Shown: in pieces, positions 42,701 to 54,446 of the stretch | Numbering within the stretch: the first letter of the stretch is position 1 | How the letters are laid out: every line of letters starts with the position of its first letter | Source: Bimuria novae-zelandiae CBS 107.79 | Lineage: Eukaryota; Ascomycota; Dothideomycetes; Pleosporales; Didymosphaeriaceae | NCBI GenBank assembly: GCA_010015655.1 | Contig: ML976718.1 | Span: 186,001-250,000 of the forward strand | DNA: 64,000 nucleotides | Direction of reading: 5' to 3' | Translations under genes and position numbers: made by a program | The notes under the pieces: generated by a model | The model's database searches: none | Seen by the model: the letters and a program-made list of their open reading frames with translations, nothing else | Told to the model about the DNA's origin: nothing

Positions 42701-45535
42701 GGCGTGCTTTGGCACACGGGCCGAATCCAGTAAATGATACGCAGGTGGGTACCCTGCATTACATGGCGTGATTAGTGCAGTGAAGAACCGAGACTCTAGT
42801 CGCCATGGTATCGCGAGCCATCCACACGTCTTCCCGCTGCCTGATACAGACACGAACGGCTGATCCGTGCCCCACTTACAAGCATGCCATCCGATCTCAC
42901 TTTGGTGGTTGACCGATGTCGCGTGTCAGATTCTAAAAGACAAGGCGAATGCACCGGGTTGGGATCAGCTAAAGTTTGCAATAGCCCTTTATTTCGCGCT
43001 GGCCTCAGCTCTAGGCAATAAACGCGATACGACCCGTTGGTAAGTCGGAGTTGGGGTAGGGTGCGAAGCGACGCATTTTCAAGGGTATGCATTGATAGCA
43101 AGGCTACGAGAGGTGTGATTGGTGGGGTGGCAACCATGGAATATTGATGGCTTTTGAGACTTCCCAGCTCGTTCGAGAGCGGAATCTAGCGCGAACGGCT
43201 TCCTCTTGTGGATTGTCAGCTACAAACTGCTTCGCGGGGTTAAACTGCGATGCCACCTGGCGAGGAAGCGCCACACGAGTGGGACCGCCACCACACGAGT
43301 CGTTTAAATCCTAAACTTTTGTGGGGTAGGTAAAAGATACGTCCCGCCTACTCGAAGATGCCCCTAGCTCTTAGGCGAAGACGTGGAATAGTCCTGCACG
43401 CTCATCTTTGCTTATGATTGACCGATCCTGAAGGCCTGCTCATGATTTCTCAAGATTCTGGGTCACTTTGATTGTGTAGCTGCATGCAATCAAATCAACA
43501 GTAACATATTTGCGCGACCAACATACTGGGCCGGACGAATGTTAGTGGCACATTAGTGTGGAGGTCTTCCACTCATGTTCTGGATCTCGACGAATGAAGC
43601 ATCCTTCATTCCTAGCAAGCTCGTGGGTTGCGGCTACGCCATCATAACGCATGCATAGCGTTAGCGCTGTTCGGGCCGCTTGATCAGGCCCTCACAAGCG
43701 CAATGCGCTGGCGTTGGTGTGCACGAGATTGCATCTCCAGAGCTCGGGAATGTGATCTCCGACGAGATGCTGCATTTGGCGAATAGCTTCTGAGCAGGAT
43801 CTCAAGGGATCCCTTATCAGGTTTGCGCCCGATCGAACACCCCGCTCCCTCCTTCAGTAAGGTGCGTGGTTGTGTCTGTTATAGACGCCGATCGAAATGG
43901 AGGTGGGGTCCCCTAACAGAGCATGACGACAGCGGCTCAAGAGGCTATAGTGTGTGAGCAAAGGCTTCGTATTGTTGTCAGCCGCTATCCTGTCAGCCGA
44001 TTCTGTAGGTTAAGGCCTAAACAGCCCTCCCGTCGCTTAGGCGCCTAGGGCTATGGGGCTACAGCGATGTGGGCGTATGCCGGGAGCGTGTGCGGGAGGG
44101 ATATAGGCCAAAATGCCCTGCGGCGTAAAGCTCTAGCCAATGTGTTATTTCACTCAAAACGAGCCTACGGCGCTGTCTCGCGGAGCTTTGGTATCCACAA
44201 TGCCATTCAGTTGTCGAGATGTCATGGTGCAGCTCGCACGATGCATCTGCACTGTATTCGCAGCAATGCTTCATTTTCGTTCTTCCTTTGGACGTTGGCG
44301 GTGATCTGGCTAGGATTCTTTGAACATGCCCGAAGGAACAGAAGCGTAAGCGCGTCGAAGAGCTAACTGTCCTGTCAGCTGTAGGGGCGGATGTAGGAGA
44401 GCGACTTAGCCACCTTGGAAACTCATTGTGCTGCTTCTTCCGTCCTGAGCTGCCTCACAAAGGATGATGCTATGGGTGGATTGGCGGCCCCAGAATCGCC
44501 CTCACCCTGACTAACCATGGACGTCAAGGGTCTGCATTCGAGGATGGTGCTGACGAGGCTGTCGCGTGTGCAGAGGGCAACACGGATGACGACTCCGAGG
44601 TTGACCACGATCACTCATGTCAACACGGTGGGACGTCGTAACTTGCCAGGCTCACTCCCGCTCATGGAGTGGGAAGCTGGACATCCCGCGAGGCAGAATG
44701 TTCATTGGTATGATCCCCAGTGGTCCGTTCGTCTGTGTCTTGCTAATCCAAGAGTGGGCTAGTTGTGGTAGACTGTGTCGAACCGAACCCAAAGACTCAC
44801 AGCAAACGTGACGCTGGTACACCGCCATCTGTTCATCGTACCATCCGTGCCATCTCGACCCGCATGCTTCGCCTCGTTGTTGCGAGTACATGGTCCAGCG
44901 AGTCTTCCCCACTTCTCGTGGATCGTGATCTTCCGATCCTACACACAACGGTTGCCTACTACCATCATTGCTGGTTCAAAGGAGTGAGGCAGTTCCCCCC
45001 CGCCAAAAAAAAACCCCCATCCTTGCCGCTTATAAGTGACTGGGAGCGGCAATCCTGAAGAACGCAGAGTCGTTGAGATCGCGTCGACCAGGCCCAGAAG
45101 AGCCGCATCCGCACCACCCTAGTAAGCGCGGAGCCTCCTCATCTCGATTTGACCCAAGCATCTTTGCCAGCAGCACCGGGTTGCAAAACAGCCGTGTCAC
45201 CCTTCGTTATCGCTCGGCTTGCTTTCGAGTTGGAGTTGCGAACAAGCATCCGTCCTTGGCAGCTTGTGCTCAGCCCAGTCGGGCCAGCACATCGTGTCCC
45301 TCGACGACATTCACCGCTCTCTTCTTGGACGCAACGGCAGCCCACCAACCCCAACTCTTGCGCCAATTTTCTCTCAAGACTGTCACTTTGCACAAGTCTT
45401 CGATCATTCCCTGTGTACTCCAGCGTGCGGTGCCCCCTTCTTGCCTTCTGTACGTCTTCTGCTTCCCGGACCAATAAAATCTCAGACCCTTCGACAACTT
45501 CTCGGCTCGTAACGTCTAGCTCTTCAGTCATTGCC
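39774..45535. other. 5.8-kb gene-poor region
   Basis: No supported gene. The left part (39774-40150) is the monooxygenase promoter. Open frames up to about 136 codons (41515-41925, plus) have no recognisable domain. The base composition is normal, so it is not a RIP-altered repeat. Local features are a 19-bp tandem repeat at 42502-42539, a nine-C run at about 42280-42290 and a C/A-rich tract at about 44995-45020. The last 450 bp are probably the promoter and 5' UTR of the zinc-finger gene. Confidence 0.4.
42502..42539. repeat. 19-bp tandem repeat, two copies
   Basis: CTGTAGCTTCGCCGAGAGA is followed directly by the same sequence with one C-to-T change. No coding context was seen. Confidence 0.85.
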
Positions 45536-46817
45536 ATGGCAGACCATCGTTACCCTTGCCCCTGTGGCTGCGGTGTGGGGTCGACGCCGGAGAGGAGCCA
45601 AGGTCGACCTCCGCATGCGTTCGGAGCCCGCTATCGAAGCTCCCAAGCGGCTGTGGCCCCAATCCCTACAGCACATGGCGAAATGAACGTCGACTCGATG
45701 CAGCTCCCACAAACGAGCCGGCCAGTATCACTGTACGCAGTACCTAGAGGGAACGTTTGGTTGGGAGGGCACGGCGCTGCAACGGTCCCGTACCGTCATA
45801 CTGAGGTTGTATTGGGCATCCCCGCGCAGGCTTCTGACGCCTTGTACGGCCAACATCCTCCACACCAAGACTCCGCAGCCATGAATTACTTCACGGAGGG
45901 GCACGGTCGCTCCACAGCGGGTTTGGAAGAATTGATCCTGAGCACCGAGTTGCCAGGCCCGTTGCCAACGCTAAGACATGACGGAGGCATCAGGAGTACG
46001 ACGGAGAGCGTGTGGTATCAATATCCGAGCGCCATTGACGGGAGCATGGCCTCTTCACAAGAGCCATGGTCATCAATGAACCCGGGGTCCCCACAGGGTT
46101 TCTCCAACTCTTTGACCGGAAGGACCCATCCCGAGACTCAGTATAATGAAATTCGTCCTTCACACAGTAATAGCCAGTTGGTCATCACCTCCTCTTCCAC
46201 TCGAATCTGATCTAACAACTCCAGAACATCCACGATTGTGCCACGCTCACCTTTCCGTCTGCGTCCTTCGGAGCAACACAGTAGTCGGGATGGACGATTT
46301 TCGGCAAACCCCACGTCTTTTAGTGTCGAACGCACCGTGAGTGCCCCTCAACAAAGGTCCGTGCGCGGAGCAGGGCATAGGTCGCAGATGCTGCGCCCGG
46401 AACCCCACCAGGAAATGGCTAACACTCAGAATTGGTAAGAACAGAGATAACGGGGATTCTGTTCGATTGCTGAGACGCAGTAGTGTCCCAAGGTTTGATC
46501 AGGCGCATCTCGGAGTTCCGCTCGACCAGCAGTATCATCAGCGCCGAGGGTCCGTCGTTTCGTCAGTCGAAAGCTCGACATCGTCCGCCTCGAATCCAAT
46601 CAAATGTGACGATTGTGGAAGAGCGTATTGTGGAGAATATCGTAGGGGTAATCTCGCTCGTCATCGACGCCAGAAACACGGCCACAAAGAGCAAAAGTAC
46701 CCCTGTGAGGAGCCTGCCTGTGAGGCAATTTTTAAGAGACAGGACGCACGACTAAAACACTATCGGAAACACCATAACTGGCGCGCACCGAACGGTCCAG
46801 TTATCCGAAAGTTGTAA
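45536..46817 (+). CDS. C2H2 zinc-finger protein
   Basis: Three exons are predicted (45536-46140, 46225-46434, 46481-46817) with introns of 84 and 46 nt; the first has a CTAAC branch site. All joins hold frame and give 383 aa. The ATG at 45536 starts MADHRYPCPCGCG. The first 270 residues are low-complexity Ser/Pro/Gln/His, and the C-terminal 80 carry two zinc fingers. The first is CDDCGRAYCGEYRRGNLARH then RRQKH, an unusually long loop between the Cys and His pairs. The second is CEEPACEAIFKRQDARLKHY then RKHH. This arrangement is typical of a diverse group of fungal C2H2 transcription factors with a C-terminal finger pair. A nuclear, DNA-binding role is likely; targets are unknown. Splice sites in the disordered region are less certain than the finger exon. 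Confidence 0.75.
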
Positions 46818-49800
46818 TCCTGGCGACTGCTATCGCTGGCGGGTGAACGGTGGGCAACAAGGTTGTCAGTCCATCCCCTTTTTGAGACCATCTGAGAATT
46901 GTCTCGTCTTCCTTGAAGACGCAACCGCATGTTTTACTGAGACGTTTGACCAGATCCGATGCATGGAGGGGTGATAGATCCATCAAGCTACGCCAAGCTC
47001 ATCCAAGAAACAACTGTGTCAGCGGCCTAAGAGGCTCTGTATTGCAACACAGGCCATTCTAGATCGTATGGATATCGAAAATCATATTAACTTGCAGCCT
47101 CAGCAACCACTTCACTACTTACACGCTGGTGTGTGGTGTCTGCTCGGGTGGATGGGTGCCTCGAGTGCCGTCCCTCCTCGTCTTCGTGCGCGATACGAGT
47201 GGGGGAATGACGGCAGGATATTGACGAATCTTTCGTTGCGTCATTCATGTTATTTTGACGGTCGTCGGGAGTTTCGGCGTGTGTGTGCGGTGTTCGGAGG
47301 GACGGTAAGGGCGGCGTACAACTCGCCGAGGTAAAGCTGCCAGGAGACTGTGGGCGTCGGTGGATTTCTCTGTCTTTTGTTTCTGCAGGATCCGGAGTCT
47401 GGGCAGGGCGCGAATATGATCATCATCATCCATGTCAAGAGCTATCTTTTGGCCGTTAGTGATTGACAAGTCGATGCAAGAGGGGTGCTGCTTGTACTTG
47501 GGTTCGTGCTGGACGTTGGACTAAGCTGTGAGAAGCTCAGACCGGGGAAGAGACGGATGTTCCGTCGCTAGCCTGGTCTGGGTCTGGAAAGGTGGACCCC
47601 TTCGACTCATGTGCCCACGCCACCAGCGAAGCAGCATCCTTTGAATGCTATCCCGAGGTAATACCGCTGGCGTTTGATGGCAGCGTGTTGGACTCGTTGC
47701 TGGTCTGTTTGTCAATCGTTCCCTGTCGCGCAGTTCGTTCACGCGCGACCCCCGGGCTCTATGCCCTGGTCGAAGCTTGTGAGACCGCTCGTAGTTGGCA
47801 CTCTCTCGTCGTCGTGGTGATTACAAGATGCGGCTGGCTGGATGGTCGGACGTGCCCACGTTCGGATGCTGATGTCCCGGGGTCTCAGCATGTTTCGTTT
47901 TGCTCGTTCATTTGGCAGGTACGACCGCACAGACCAGCAGGAAAACGCGGAATGCCGTGTGTGACCCCATCTAAGCAAGCGCAATTATTGAGGATGGTTG
48001 TTGGGAAGGTGGGTGAGGAACCTAACAGCTTCAGGGGAGGTGCTGAGGTGAAGCCTGAGGATTGGAAGAGCGAACAGCGTTGCTTGCTGCTGAGCAGTGG
48101 AAACAGGAAGCCGCGATGACCAATAGAGCAGGTATATGCATGTCTTCCTTTTCTTTCCTATACGATCTTTCCGAAGTCTAAAATCGTTCATGTGATATCC
48201 CAGATCTCTGCCGACCGCCACCAAGCGTGGTATTGGTTGAGCAGAAAAGTCGTTCATGTTCACCGTCTCTTCGTGATTCTGGCAAATAGGCTAGTCAAAC
48301 GCTCACCGCCAATAATGTCGGTTGCTCATAGCCTTGAACAGTTTCAATAAATGTTCTACGCTGATGTTACGGCTCTTAGTCTTCTTGGTAGCTGTCAAAT
48401 TGTCTTCAATTAATCGGTTGAGCTTCATGCAACGGGTACGATTTGGAGGCTTTAATAAACCTTTCTTAGAGTCACCGATTAGTTTGAGCCACCGCTCCCT
48501 TGACCTTACATGCATTTATGCGCACCATTAGTGAGAAGTTTATTGCCCTAGCCGGCCTCTACTAACCGGAGAAAGCGTAACGTGAACCGAGGACGAGTCC
48601 TCAACAAACGAAGAAGACTACTTTCATTCCTTTCAATTCGTCTCCATTCTATTTCACTGAACATGACACGTAATTCGGATATTTGAGGAAGTTTCATCCG
48701 TGGGGCGAACTCCTGTCCACGTCTTTACTCAGCCTCTCCGCCATCGCGTCGGGAGACGCGATATCGCTTTTGCGGGTTCCAGCTAGCATGACCAATCACT
48801 AACAATCAATGGTCGCCTCCATTGCTGGAAAATCACCTTCAAGTGGAAAGCTGGTCGTCGAAAAATTTGATCCGTTTTTGTATGCAAGCCACATTTGGGC
48901 AACCCTGCAAGCTGCATGGCATAGACGCCCGCTGACGCTAGCCGCAAGCCTGACATCTGTGCCCTATAAAATCTTTTGAGGCCGACAACATCCGAACAAC
49001 CGACGGCTCGTCCTCCATAGGGTGAATAACTCAGCTCGCATGGACCGCAAGCTGACGACTCACTTCCTGGTGCTCTGACTTCTCTCACCCGATGATGATC
49101 GGAACTCATGACCACAATCTCATCGCTCGTCGTGCAACAATCAGTCTGAAGCCACCGTAGCCCAACTCACCTCTGCATGCTCAGCTGCACCGGTCAACTA
49201 CTCCGGTTTACAGCGGCTTCTGAAGCCCAATAACGATTTGACGCTGTGCTGCCCATCACCACACTGCCCCTTTTCGCAATGGCGAGCCGCTATGCCTTTG
49301 AGCCCAACGCTGGATATATGCAATATATGTTTACGCCTTCTACCGATCCAACGGATACCCGCGACTTATCGACGGTTAGCGACTACAAGCTAGATGCCCA
49401 TGTACCTGAATCAAGCTTAGCCACCGGTCTACCCAAGAATAGCAATTCAAGGGCAACGATGCCCTCTTCAAGCGAGTTCATGCACATCGCCAATGTCTCA
49501 ACTGAGCGAATACTAGATCTTTATTACCCTCCTTCACGCAATCCACGGCGTCGGACCCATGGCCCAACCACCTGGAGATGCAACCTACCCAATACCGCAC
49601 CACGAAATCTACCTGTACTGCACAGCCCAGCCCAAGACGCTCAACCGCAATGCCGATCATCTGTATACGATAGGACTGCATGTTGACGGCAACACCCGAC
49701 ACAGCCACGCCTCTTCCTGCCCCACCATTTCCGTCATCCTCGTAAACCCAATTCCCCAAAGCTTGTTATGATTGTACATACATCCATGCCCCTACTGCGT

Positions 49801-50103
49801 TATGTCGTGGCTTGGAGAAGCTGCGAAGGACACCAAGGTTCACATTCATGCCCAACCGTCCCCGTTGTCCTCGCAAATCCAACTCTAAGGAGCATGCTTT
49901 GGTCGTACAAAGATCATGCCCAACCGCTCTCTTGCCCATCGTGATAGATTCTCACAATATTTATTGGCCTGCTCTCCTGCAGCAAGAGAAGGTCTAGACA
50001 ATCTCGAGCCTCGACAACGAATCGTCACAGTGACACCTGGCGAGCATATATAGACAGTATGAAACCCCATGAGCCAATATACGTATATACAGTACTAGCG
50101 CGT
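46818..50103. other. 3.3-kb gene-poor region
   Basis: No supported gene. A plus-strand frame at 47592-48119 (175 codons, not from a good ATG) and one at 49279-49686 are open but lack a domain or coding-like conservation that I can recognise. The composition is normal until the Tc1 element at 50106. Confidence 0.4.
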
Positions 50104-50656
50104 TAGTCTGGTGCGCTAGTGTCAACCCGACGCGCGCGCGCCAAACACCTCAACCACTTCCACCCTCTCTATCTCCACCAAAATGAGAGCTTTTGGCTTA
50201 GAAATAAGCGCAAATTGCGTCGCGGGTGGTGAATTAACAGCGCAGGCACGGGAAAGTATTATCTCTAAGGCGGAGGCTGGTGCGACGCTAGCAGAGCTAG
50301 CACGCGAGTTTCGCTGTATAGTAAAGTGCATACGCGACACTATTAAGAGGTACAATAAGATAGGTAATAACACCTCTCGCCCTTGCAGTAGGCAGCCTCT
50401 TAAGGTTACTTATTAGGAGAAACAAACGCTACTGTGATAAGTATAAAAAAAGCTAAAGATTACCTATTAAGAGCTTGCTAAGGAGGCGCACCTTAGGAAG
50501 GACATCTCTAATAATACACTATATAGAGCACTTAAGGAATAAGGCCTTACTAACTTTAAAGCTAAGCAGAGGCCTAAAATTAATAAAACTGCTACCTAAT
50601 TATAGCTTAAGTTCTACCGCAAGTATAGAAACTTTAACTAGCGCTTAACGCCTCTC

Positions 50657-51042
50657 TGTATCGGCGCAGGTCACTCAAAGGATCGATGTTGGCGTATCTC
50701 CTAGCAGAGGCATGTGGGAGTGCGTGTATAAGAATGTAGCCTCGAATGAATTAAGTGCCTATAGGCCTGGTACGAAAGGATACGGAAAAGGTACTGAACT
50801 ACAAAGGCCCCAAGCTCCTCTAAATACACCTCTTCCCAGATGGCTAGCTAGCACATAACTGCCATAGGTTGACCGTCGGTCTGATGGATCCGAAATAGGT
50901 CCGAATCGGATTCGTAGTTCCCCATCGGTCTGATAGATCCGAAATTGGTCCGATACGGATGAGTGTCGGTTTTCGGATGATCTCGAATCCTGTCTTGACT
51001 AGCCAAGGGTTCTCGTGTCGACGAGCGATTGTTCCTGTTACA
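50657..51042. mobile_element. Solo LTR (386 bp) nested in the Tc1 element
   Basis: The segment begins TGTATCGGCGCAGG and ends GTTCCTGTTACA, so it has TG...CA ends on either strand. It is flanked by a 5-bp duplication CTCTC (50652-50656 and 51043-51047). Removing it plus one CTCTC joins the Tc1 frame exactly: RLTPL, a Trp codon now TAG, then F-x-D-x-C, the expected FSDEC-like catalytic region. It is GC-richer and far less RIP-altered than the surrounding Tc1. No retrotransposon coding sequence lies next to it, so it is a recombination remnant. Confidence 0.82.
50876..50959. repeat. Two 35-bp direct repeats inside the solo LTR
   Basis: 50876-50910 and 50925-50959 share TCGGTCTGATRGATCCGAAA and continue with few mismatches, at a period of 49 bp. 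They may be duplicated promoter elements of the LTR. Confidence 0.75.
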
Positions 51043-51796
51043 CTCTCTAGTTCTTAGATAAGTGCTTTATTTAAAAGGGTCGCGGCGCCGACGCTAAGTA
51101 GGTGTTTAGGTATCCCTATAAGAAGTGGGAGCGCCGTATAATCTCCAAATAATCTACTAGTTAGCCACCTCAATAGATAGTGTGGGCTTTAATATAGATC
51201 GATTCTCGAGGGCGTACCCGGCGATCACCACTTATTATTATGTAGAGAGACCCTACAGCGCCGCGCAATAGATACACCGCTTAAAGCTATACTAAAACAC
51301 TAGAAGAAGGTCTCCTAAACTCATACCTGCTAGGCAAGCGATTTATGCACGATAACGCTTAGATTTACACAGCGATTTATACGCGCGACTTCTTAGTTAA
51401 TTACGGAATCTAGACTATTAATTTCCTACCTTATTCTCTTAACTTTAACCCTATTAAGCACCTCTGGTGGTAGCTTAAACGTAAGATAAGGAATTGCTAT
51501 CCCTATATAACTAAATTTAGAACTAGTAAGGATAAATAGGAGAGGTTTTATACTGCCTTAAAGGACTACTAGCAAAGGATCCTAACGCGCCTTATACGTC
51601 GTCTTATATTAAGTATACTAGACAGAATCGCTGCCTGCATGCACGCAAATAGTTACTAAATAAAGTATTAAGCATTAATTTACTAGTTACTACTAAGAAT
51701 TATTAAATTTGGCCTACTTTTCGATACTCTATGGGTTGTTTTAGTGGGGGAGTCGCTTCGCGAAACTGACGCCGATTACCTTGGCGCACCAGACTA

Positions 51797-52107
51797 CTGC
51801 GGAGTGACTGTAATAGTGAACTTGGGCGATATGCAGCTCAACGGGCCTCACTCGTGAAATGACAAATTGTTGCACGAATGCGAATACGTCAACTTAGAGG
51901 AGAAGGTTGAGATTAACTTTGGTGTCGTGGCTGCTTTAGGATGTACCATGAATACATATGTATTCAATATACCATTCTAGGTACCCCTGCTGCACATAGC
52001 CTCGATATGAATAATCTGTTGCAGCTCTGATTTGCTTCCCGCGCTGTTACATACCATTAGGTCCGCCTTACTTTCTGATATTCACCGATCAACAATGCGT
52101 TGGTGCA
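51797..52107. other. Intergenic between the Tc1 element and the HEI10-like gene
   Basis: About 310 bp forming the 3' flank of the HEI10-like gene. Nothing seen. Confidence 0.5.
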
Positions 52108-53393
52108 TCAGCGAACCACATGACCCATACCAGTCCTCTTCGACTTCCCACCTGTCACACTAAAGCTCATATTGCGAGAGTTGACGCTCCCTCCCACCGT
52201 CTGGCGAGTCACTGGCGAAACCTGGTACGGCGGACCGACGTCGACGTTGAGGAAGGCATTTTGACGTGTTCCACCACCCATCACGGGTATTTGACTCCGG
52301 TGGCTTCGACCGCCCTGACCATGTGGCATGCCAACAGGTGCTGAGTCTACCTTTTGTTAGCTAGAACGCTCATGTGAGACTTCAGCGCTGCTCAGCGTAC
52401 GACCAGTATTTGTCCTGCCGCCAAACATACGCGCTTGTAGCTGAGGGTTAAATGTAATACCACCACCACCTCTTTGTTGTCCGCTGCTACATGAGCTTCC
52501 GCTTCCAGCACGATTGTGTAAACGACCTCCGCCGTGCTGTTGGCTCGTGCCGACCTGGTTGATGTTTGAGGTGCCTGAACGCGTACCTGGGATCCTGTCG
52601 ACAAAGCGATCGCCCTGTCGGATGGTGTTCAAGGTGTGGTCAACGTCCTCTCCCGCGGCGTTGGCGACGTGTGTCGCCATGAGTTGGGCTTTGAGAGACA
52701 GATACATCTTTTGGGCATGTGCCTGTGCCTTGCTTTTATCTCTGTAGGCATCCTGCTTGCGGTTAGTACAAAAAATATATGCGCGTTGAACTTCTCTGCA
52801 TACCACCAACTCTTGGTTCTTCTGCTCAAGAGAAGCTTGTTCCTCCTGCATCGCTAAGTGGCAGGTCAGACCTCGTGACGGACAAAGACACTGAGGAACT
52901 CACCCTGCAGCTTCTCTTGCAACGCCGTGATTCGAGCGTTGGCATCATGTACGAGCTGATCCATGTCCTGACTCAAGCTTGTGTACTTTTCCGTCAACGC
53001 CTTTGCCAGGTGCTCTTGATAGATGACCTCTTGCGATGATTGGTAGCTGTAGAACGCCAGGCCTCTACTCGCACATTCCATAATGATGGTAGGACTGAGT
53101 CCACTGAGAATGGACGTCTTGTAGTCCTCGCCGGGATTCAGCAGCGTGACAGCGACATCGTCGGAATTGATGAGCTGCGTTTGACAAGCTGGGCATATTC
53201 TGTTTCCGCTAGACGATCGCAAAAGCCCGGTCCTATCGGCGCACTGCGAACAGAAGACGTGGCTTCCCTCCTCATTAGCAAGGAATGTCATGCACGAGGG
53301 CGAGAGCGCAGCTCACCTGCATGTTGTCACCACGGCTCGATCATGAAGCTGACTGCGGCATTTCAGGTCGTTGCATCGCAGCACGAACTCCAT
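52108..53393 (-). CDS. HEI10: HEI10/CCNB1IP1-like RING protein (meiotic crossover E3 ligase)
   Basis: Five exons are predicted on the minus strand: 53317-53393, 52904-53262, 52804-52853, 52401-52755 and 52108-52346. They give 359 aa with every junction in frame. HEI10 (CCNB1IP1, related to Zip3) is a chromosomal SUMO/ubiquitin ligase that marks crossover sites along the synaptonemal complex. The N-terminus is a RING with CNDLKC, TCSHVFCSQC and RICPACQTQL (residues 8-50). It is followed by the family signature EDYKTSILSGLSPTIIMECASRGLAFYSYQ, a coiled coil (about residues 115-190) and a Gly/Ser/Arg-rich tail with QVSPVTRQT and NMSFSVTGGKSKRTG. The third intron is 48 nt with a perfect TACTAAC branch and no stop, so retention would add 16 residues. 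Exon 1 encodes only 25 residues but supplies the first RING cysteines. It lies 168 bp downstream of the JmjC gene on the same strand. Confidence 0.87.
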
Positions 53394-53561
53394 TGCAAGG
53401 CGAGTAAGAGTGAGGGTGCAAGTAGAGTAGGAAAGAAGGAAAGAAGTTGCGCTCTAAGCGGCGGAAAGCGCGTGGTACGTAGCGCAATTCAGAGGAAAGA
53501 GCGATGGTCCGACTCTAGACATTGTGAAGTGAACCTCTCTGGAGCACTATTGTGTTCCTTC

Positions 53562-54446
53562 TCATCTAAACCACCAGTTCACCGAAGCATTTGCAAGCGC
53601 TCCATAGCTTTGAACAGCATGCCACCAGCCAAGGGGTATATATAGGCCATCTCCACCTTCTAGGGTAGCCTCAAAGCCACCCACAGCCACTCCATCGAGC
53701 TTCTCTTCGTTCCAAACCGCTTTCTGCAACCTGTCTCTTTCCTCCCCTACCATCATCTCCTCACCGCGCATATGCGCATGACCTTTCGACGTCCTCAGTA
53801 TCTCGTAGAGAGCCCTGCCTTGCCTAGGCGTCATGAGACGAATGACCTTCTTGCCCACTAGTTGTACGAACAGGTTTGGATTCGGATCGCGGTGCAAAGG
53901 CGTGCTCGTAGGAGGCCGTCCCATCCAAAGGCTCGACGCATATATATCCCCACGCCAAATTCGAGTAACCAGCTCAGGGACCGGCAGATCGTTCCGCAAT
54001 TCGGAGGGTAGGTCGTCGAGGGAATACTGCGCGAGGTATAGCTTCTGCGAGTCATCTTCGCTCATGATACTAGATAGTAGAAGAGAAAGGGGAGCTTCAA
54101 TGTGCTCGAAGCTTGACGTTCTCATCTCGGTTTTTGCGCCGAACGCTTCGACGGCATGATAGCGCGTGACTTCCAGCGGTACCATCAAGGAGCCATGACG
54201 GCCCAAATATAAGAGGTCTGGGCTATAATGCGTCCCATGATCTGAAGGACAGTCGAGACGCGTGAACCACTTGCTGATTGCAGGAAGATTGGTGAAGCGC
54301 TTGGGGAAAACTGTCGGCTCACTCAGATCTGAGCTCTTGAGATCATGAAGAGCATCATCGAATCTTTTAACTGGAGTGAAACGTGTGCTGTATGATATTG
54401 AGCGTGCGTTCAGAGCCATGCGCAGGGTCTTCCGACTGCGCAACAT
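53562..54446 (-). CDS. JmjC/cupin-8 family Fe(II)/2-oxoglutarate dioxygenase
   Basis: This is an intronless 294-aa frame. The open frame extends further upstream only through GTG and other codons, so the first ATG, at 54446, is chosen. The C-terminal half is a cupin/JmjC fold. PLHRDPNPN supplies the iron-binding His185 and Asp187, K199 or K200 is a candidate 2-oxoglutarate contact, and LYIPLGWWHAV supplies the distal His276. Relatives include small JmjC hydroxylases of the JMJD5/JMJD7/HIF1AN-like group rather than histone demethylases with PHD or JmjN domains. The first 30 residues (MLRSRKTLRMALNARSISYS) are basic, Ser-rich and without acids, like a mitochondrial presequence. The substrate is unknown. 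The promoter is shared with prefoldin subunit 5. Confidence 0.85.
   Translation of the reverse strand: MLRSRKTLRMALNARSISYSTRFTPVKRFDDALHDLKSSDLSEPTVFPKRFTNLPAISKWFTRLDCPSDHGTHYSPDLLYLGRHGSLMVPLEVTRYHAVEAFGAKTEMRTSSFEHIEAPLSLLLSSIMSEDDSQKLYLAQYSLDDLPSELRNDLPVPELVTRIWRGDIYASSLWMGRPPTSTPLHRDPNPNLFVQLVGKKVIRLMTPRQGRALYEILRTSKGHAHMRGEEMMVGEERDRLQKAVWNEEKLDGVAVGGFEATLEGGDGLYIPLGWWHAVQSYGALANASVNWWFR

Larger units (their letters stand above)
50106..51794 (+). mobile_element. Tc1-type DNA transposon, RIP-degraded, interrupted by a solo LTR
   Basis: The element is 1689 bp (about 1.3 kb without the insertion, a normal Tc1 size). Its ends are inverted (GTCTGGTGCGC at 50106; GCGCACCAGAC ending 51794) and flanked by TA (50104-50105, 51795-51796). 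The ATG at 50183 opens a 78-codon remnant with a helix-turn-helix (ESIISKAEAGATLAELARE). Reading through stops then gives ITYQELAKEAHLRKDISNNT, FRYPYKKWERRIIS, a SRGRTRRSPLIIM segment, KRFMHDNAQIYTA (second catalytic Asp) and FLPYSLNFNPIKHLWWQLKR, where the DD34E Glu is expected but reads Lys (GAG to AAG). Not autonomous. Confidence 0.88.

Noticed and set aside
43620..43720. Small palindromes (GCATGCATAGCGTTAGCGC region) as a miniature transposon
   Set aside because: No target duplication or inverted ends could be matched around them.
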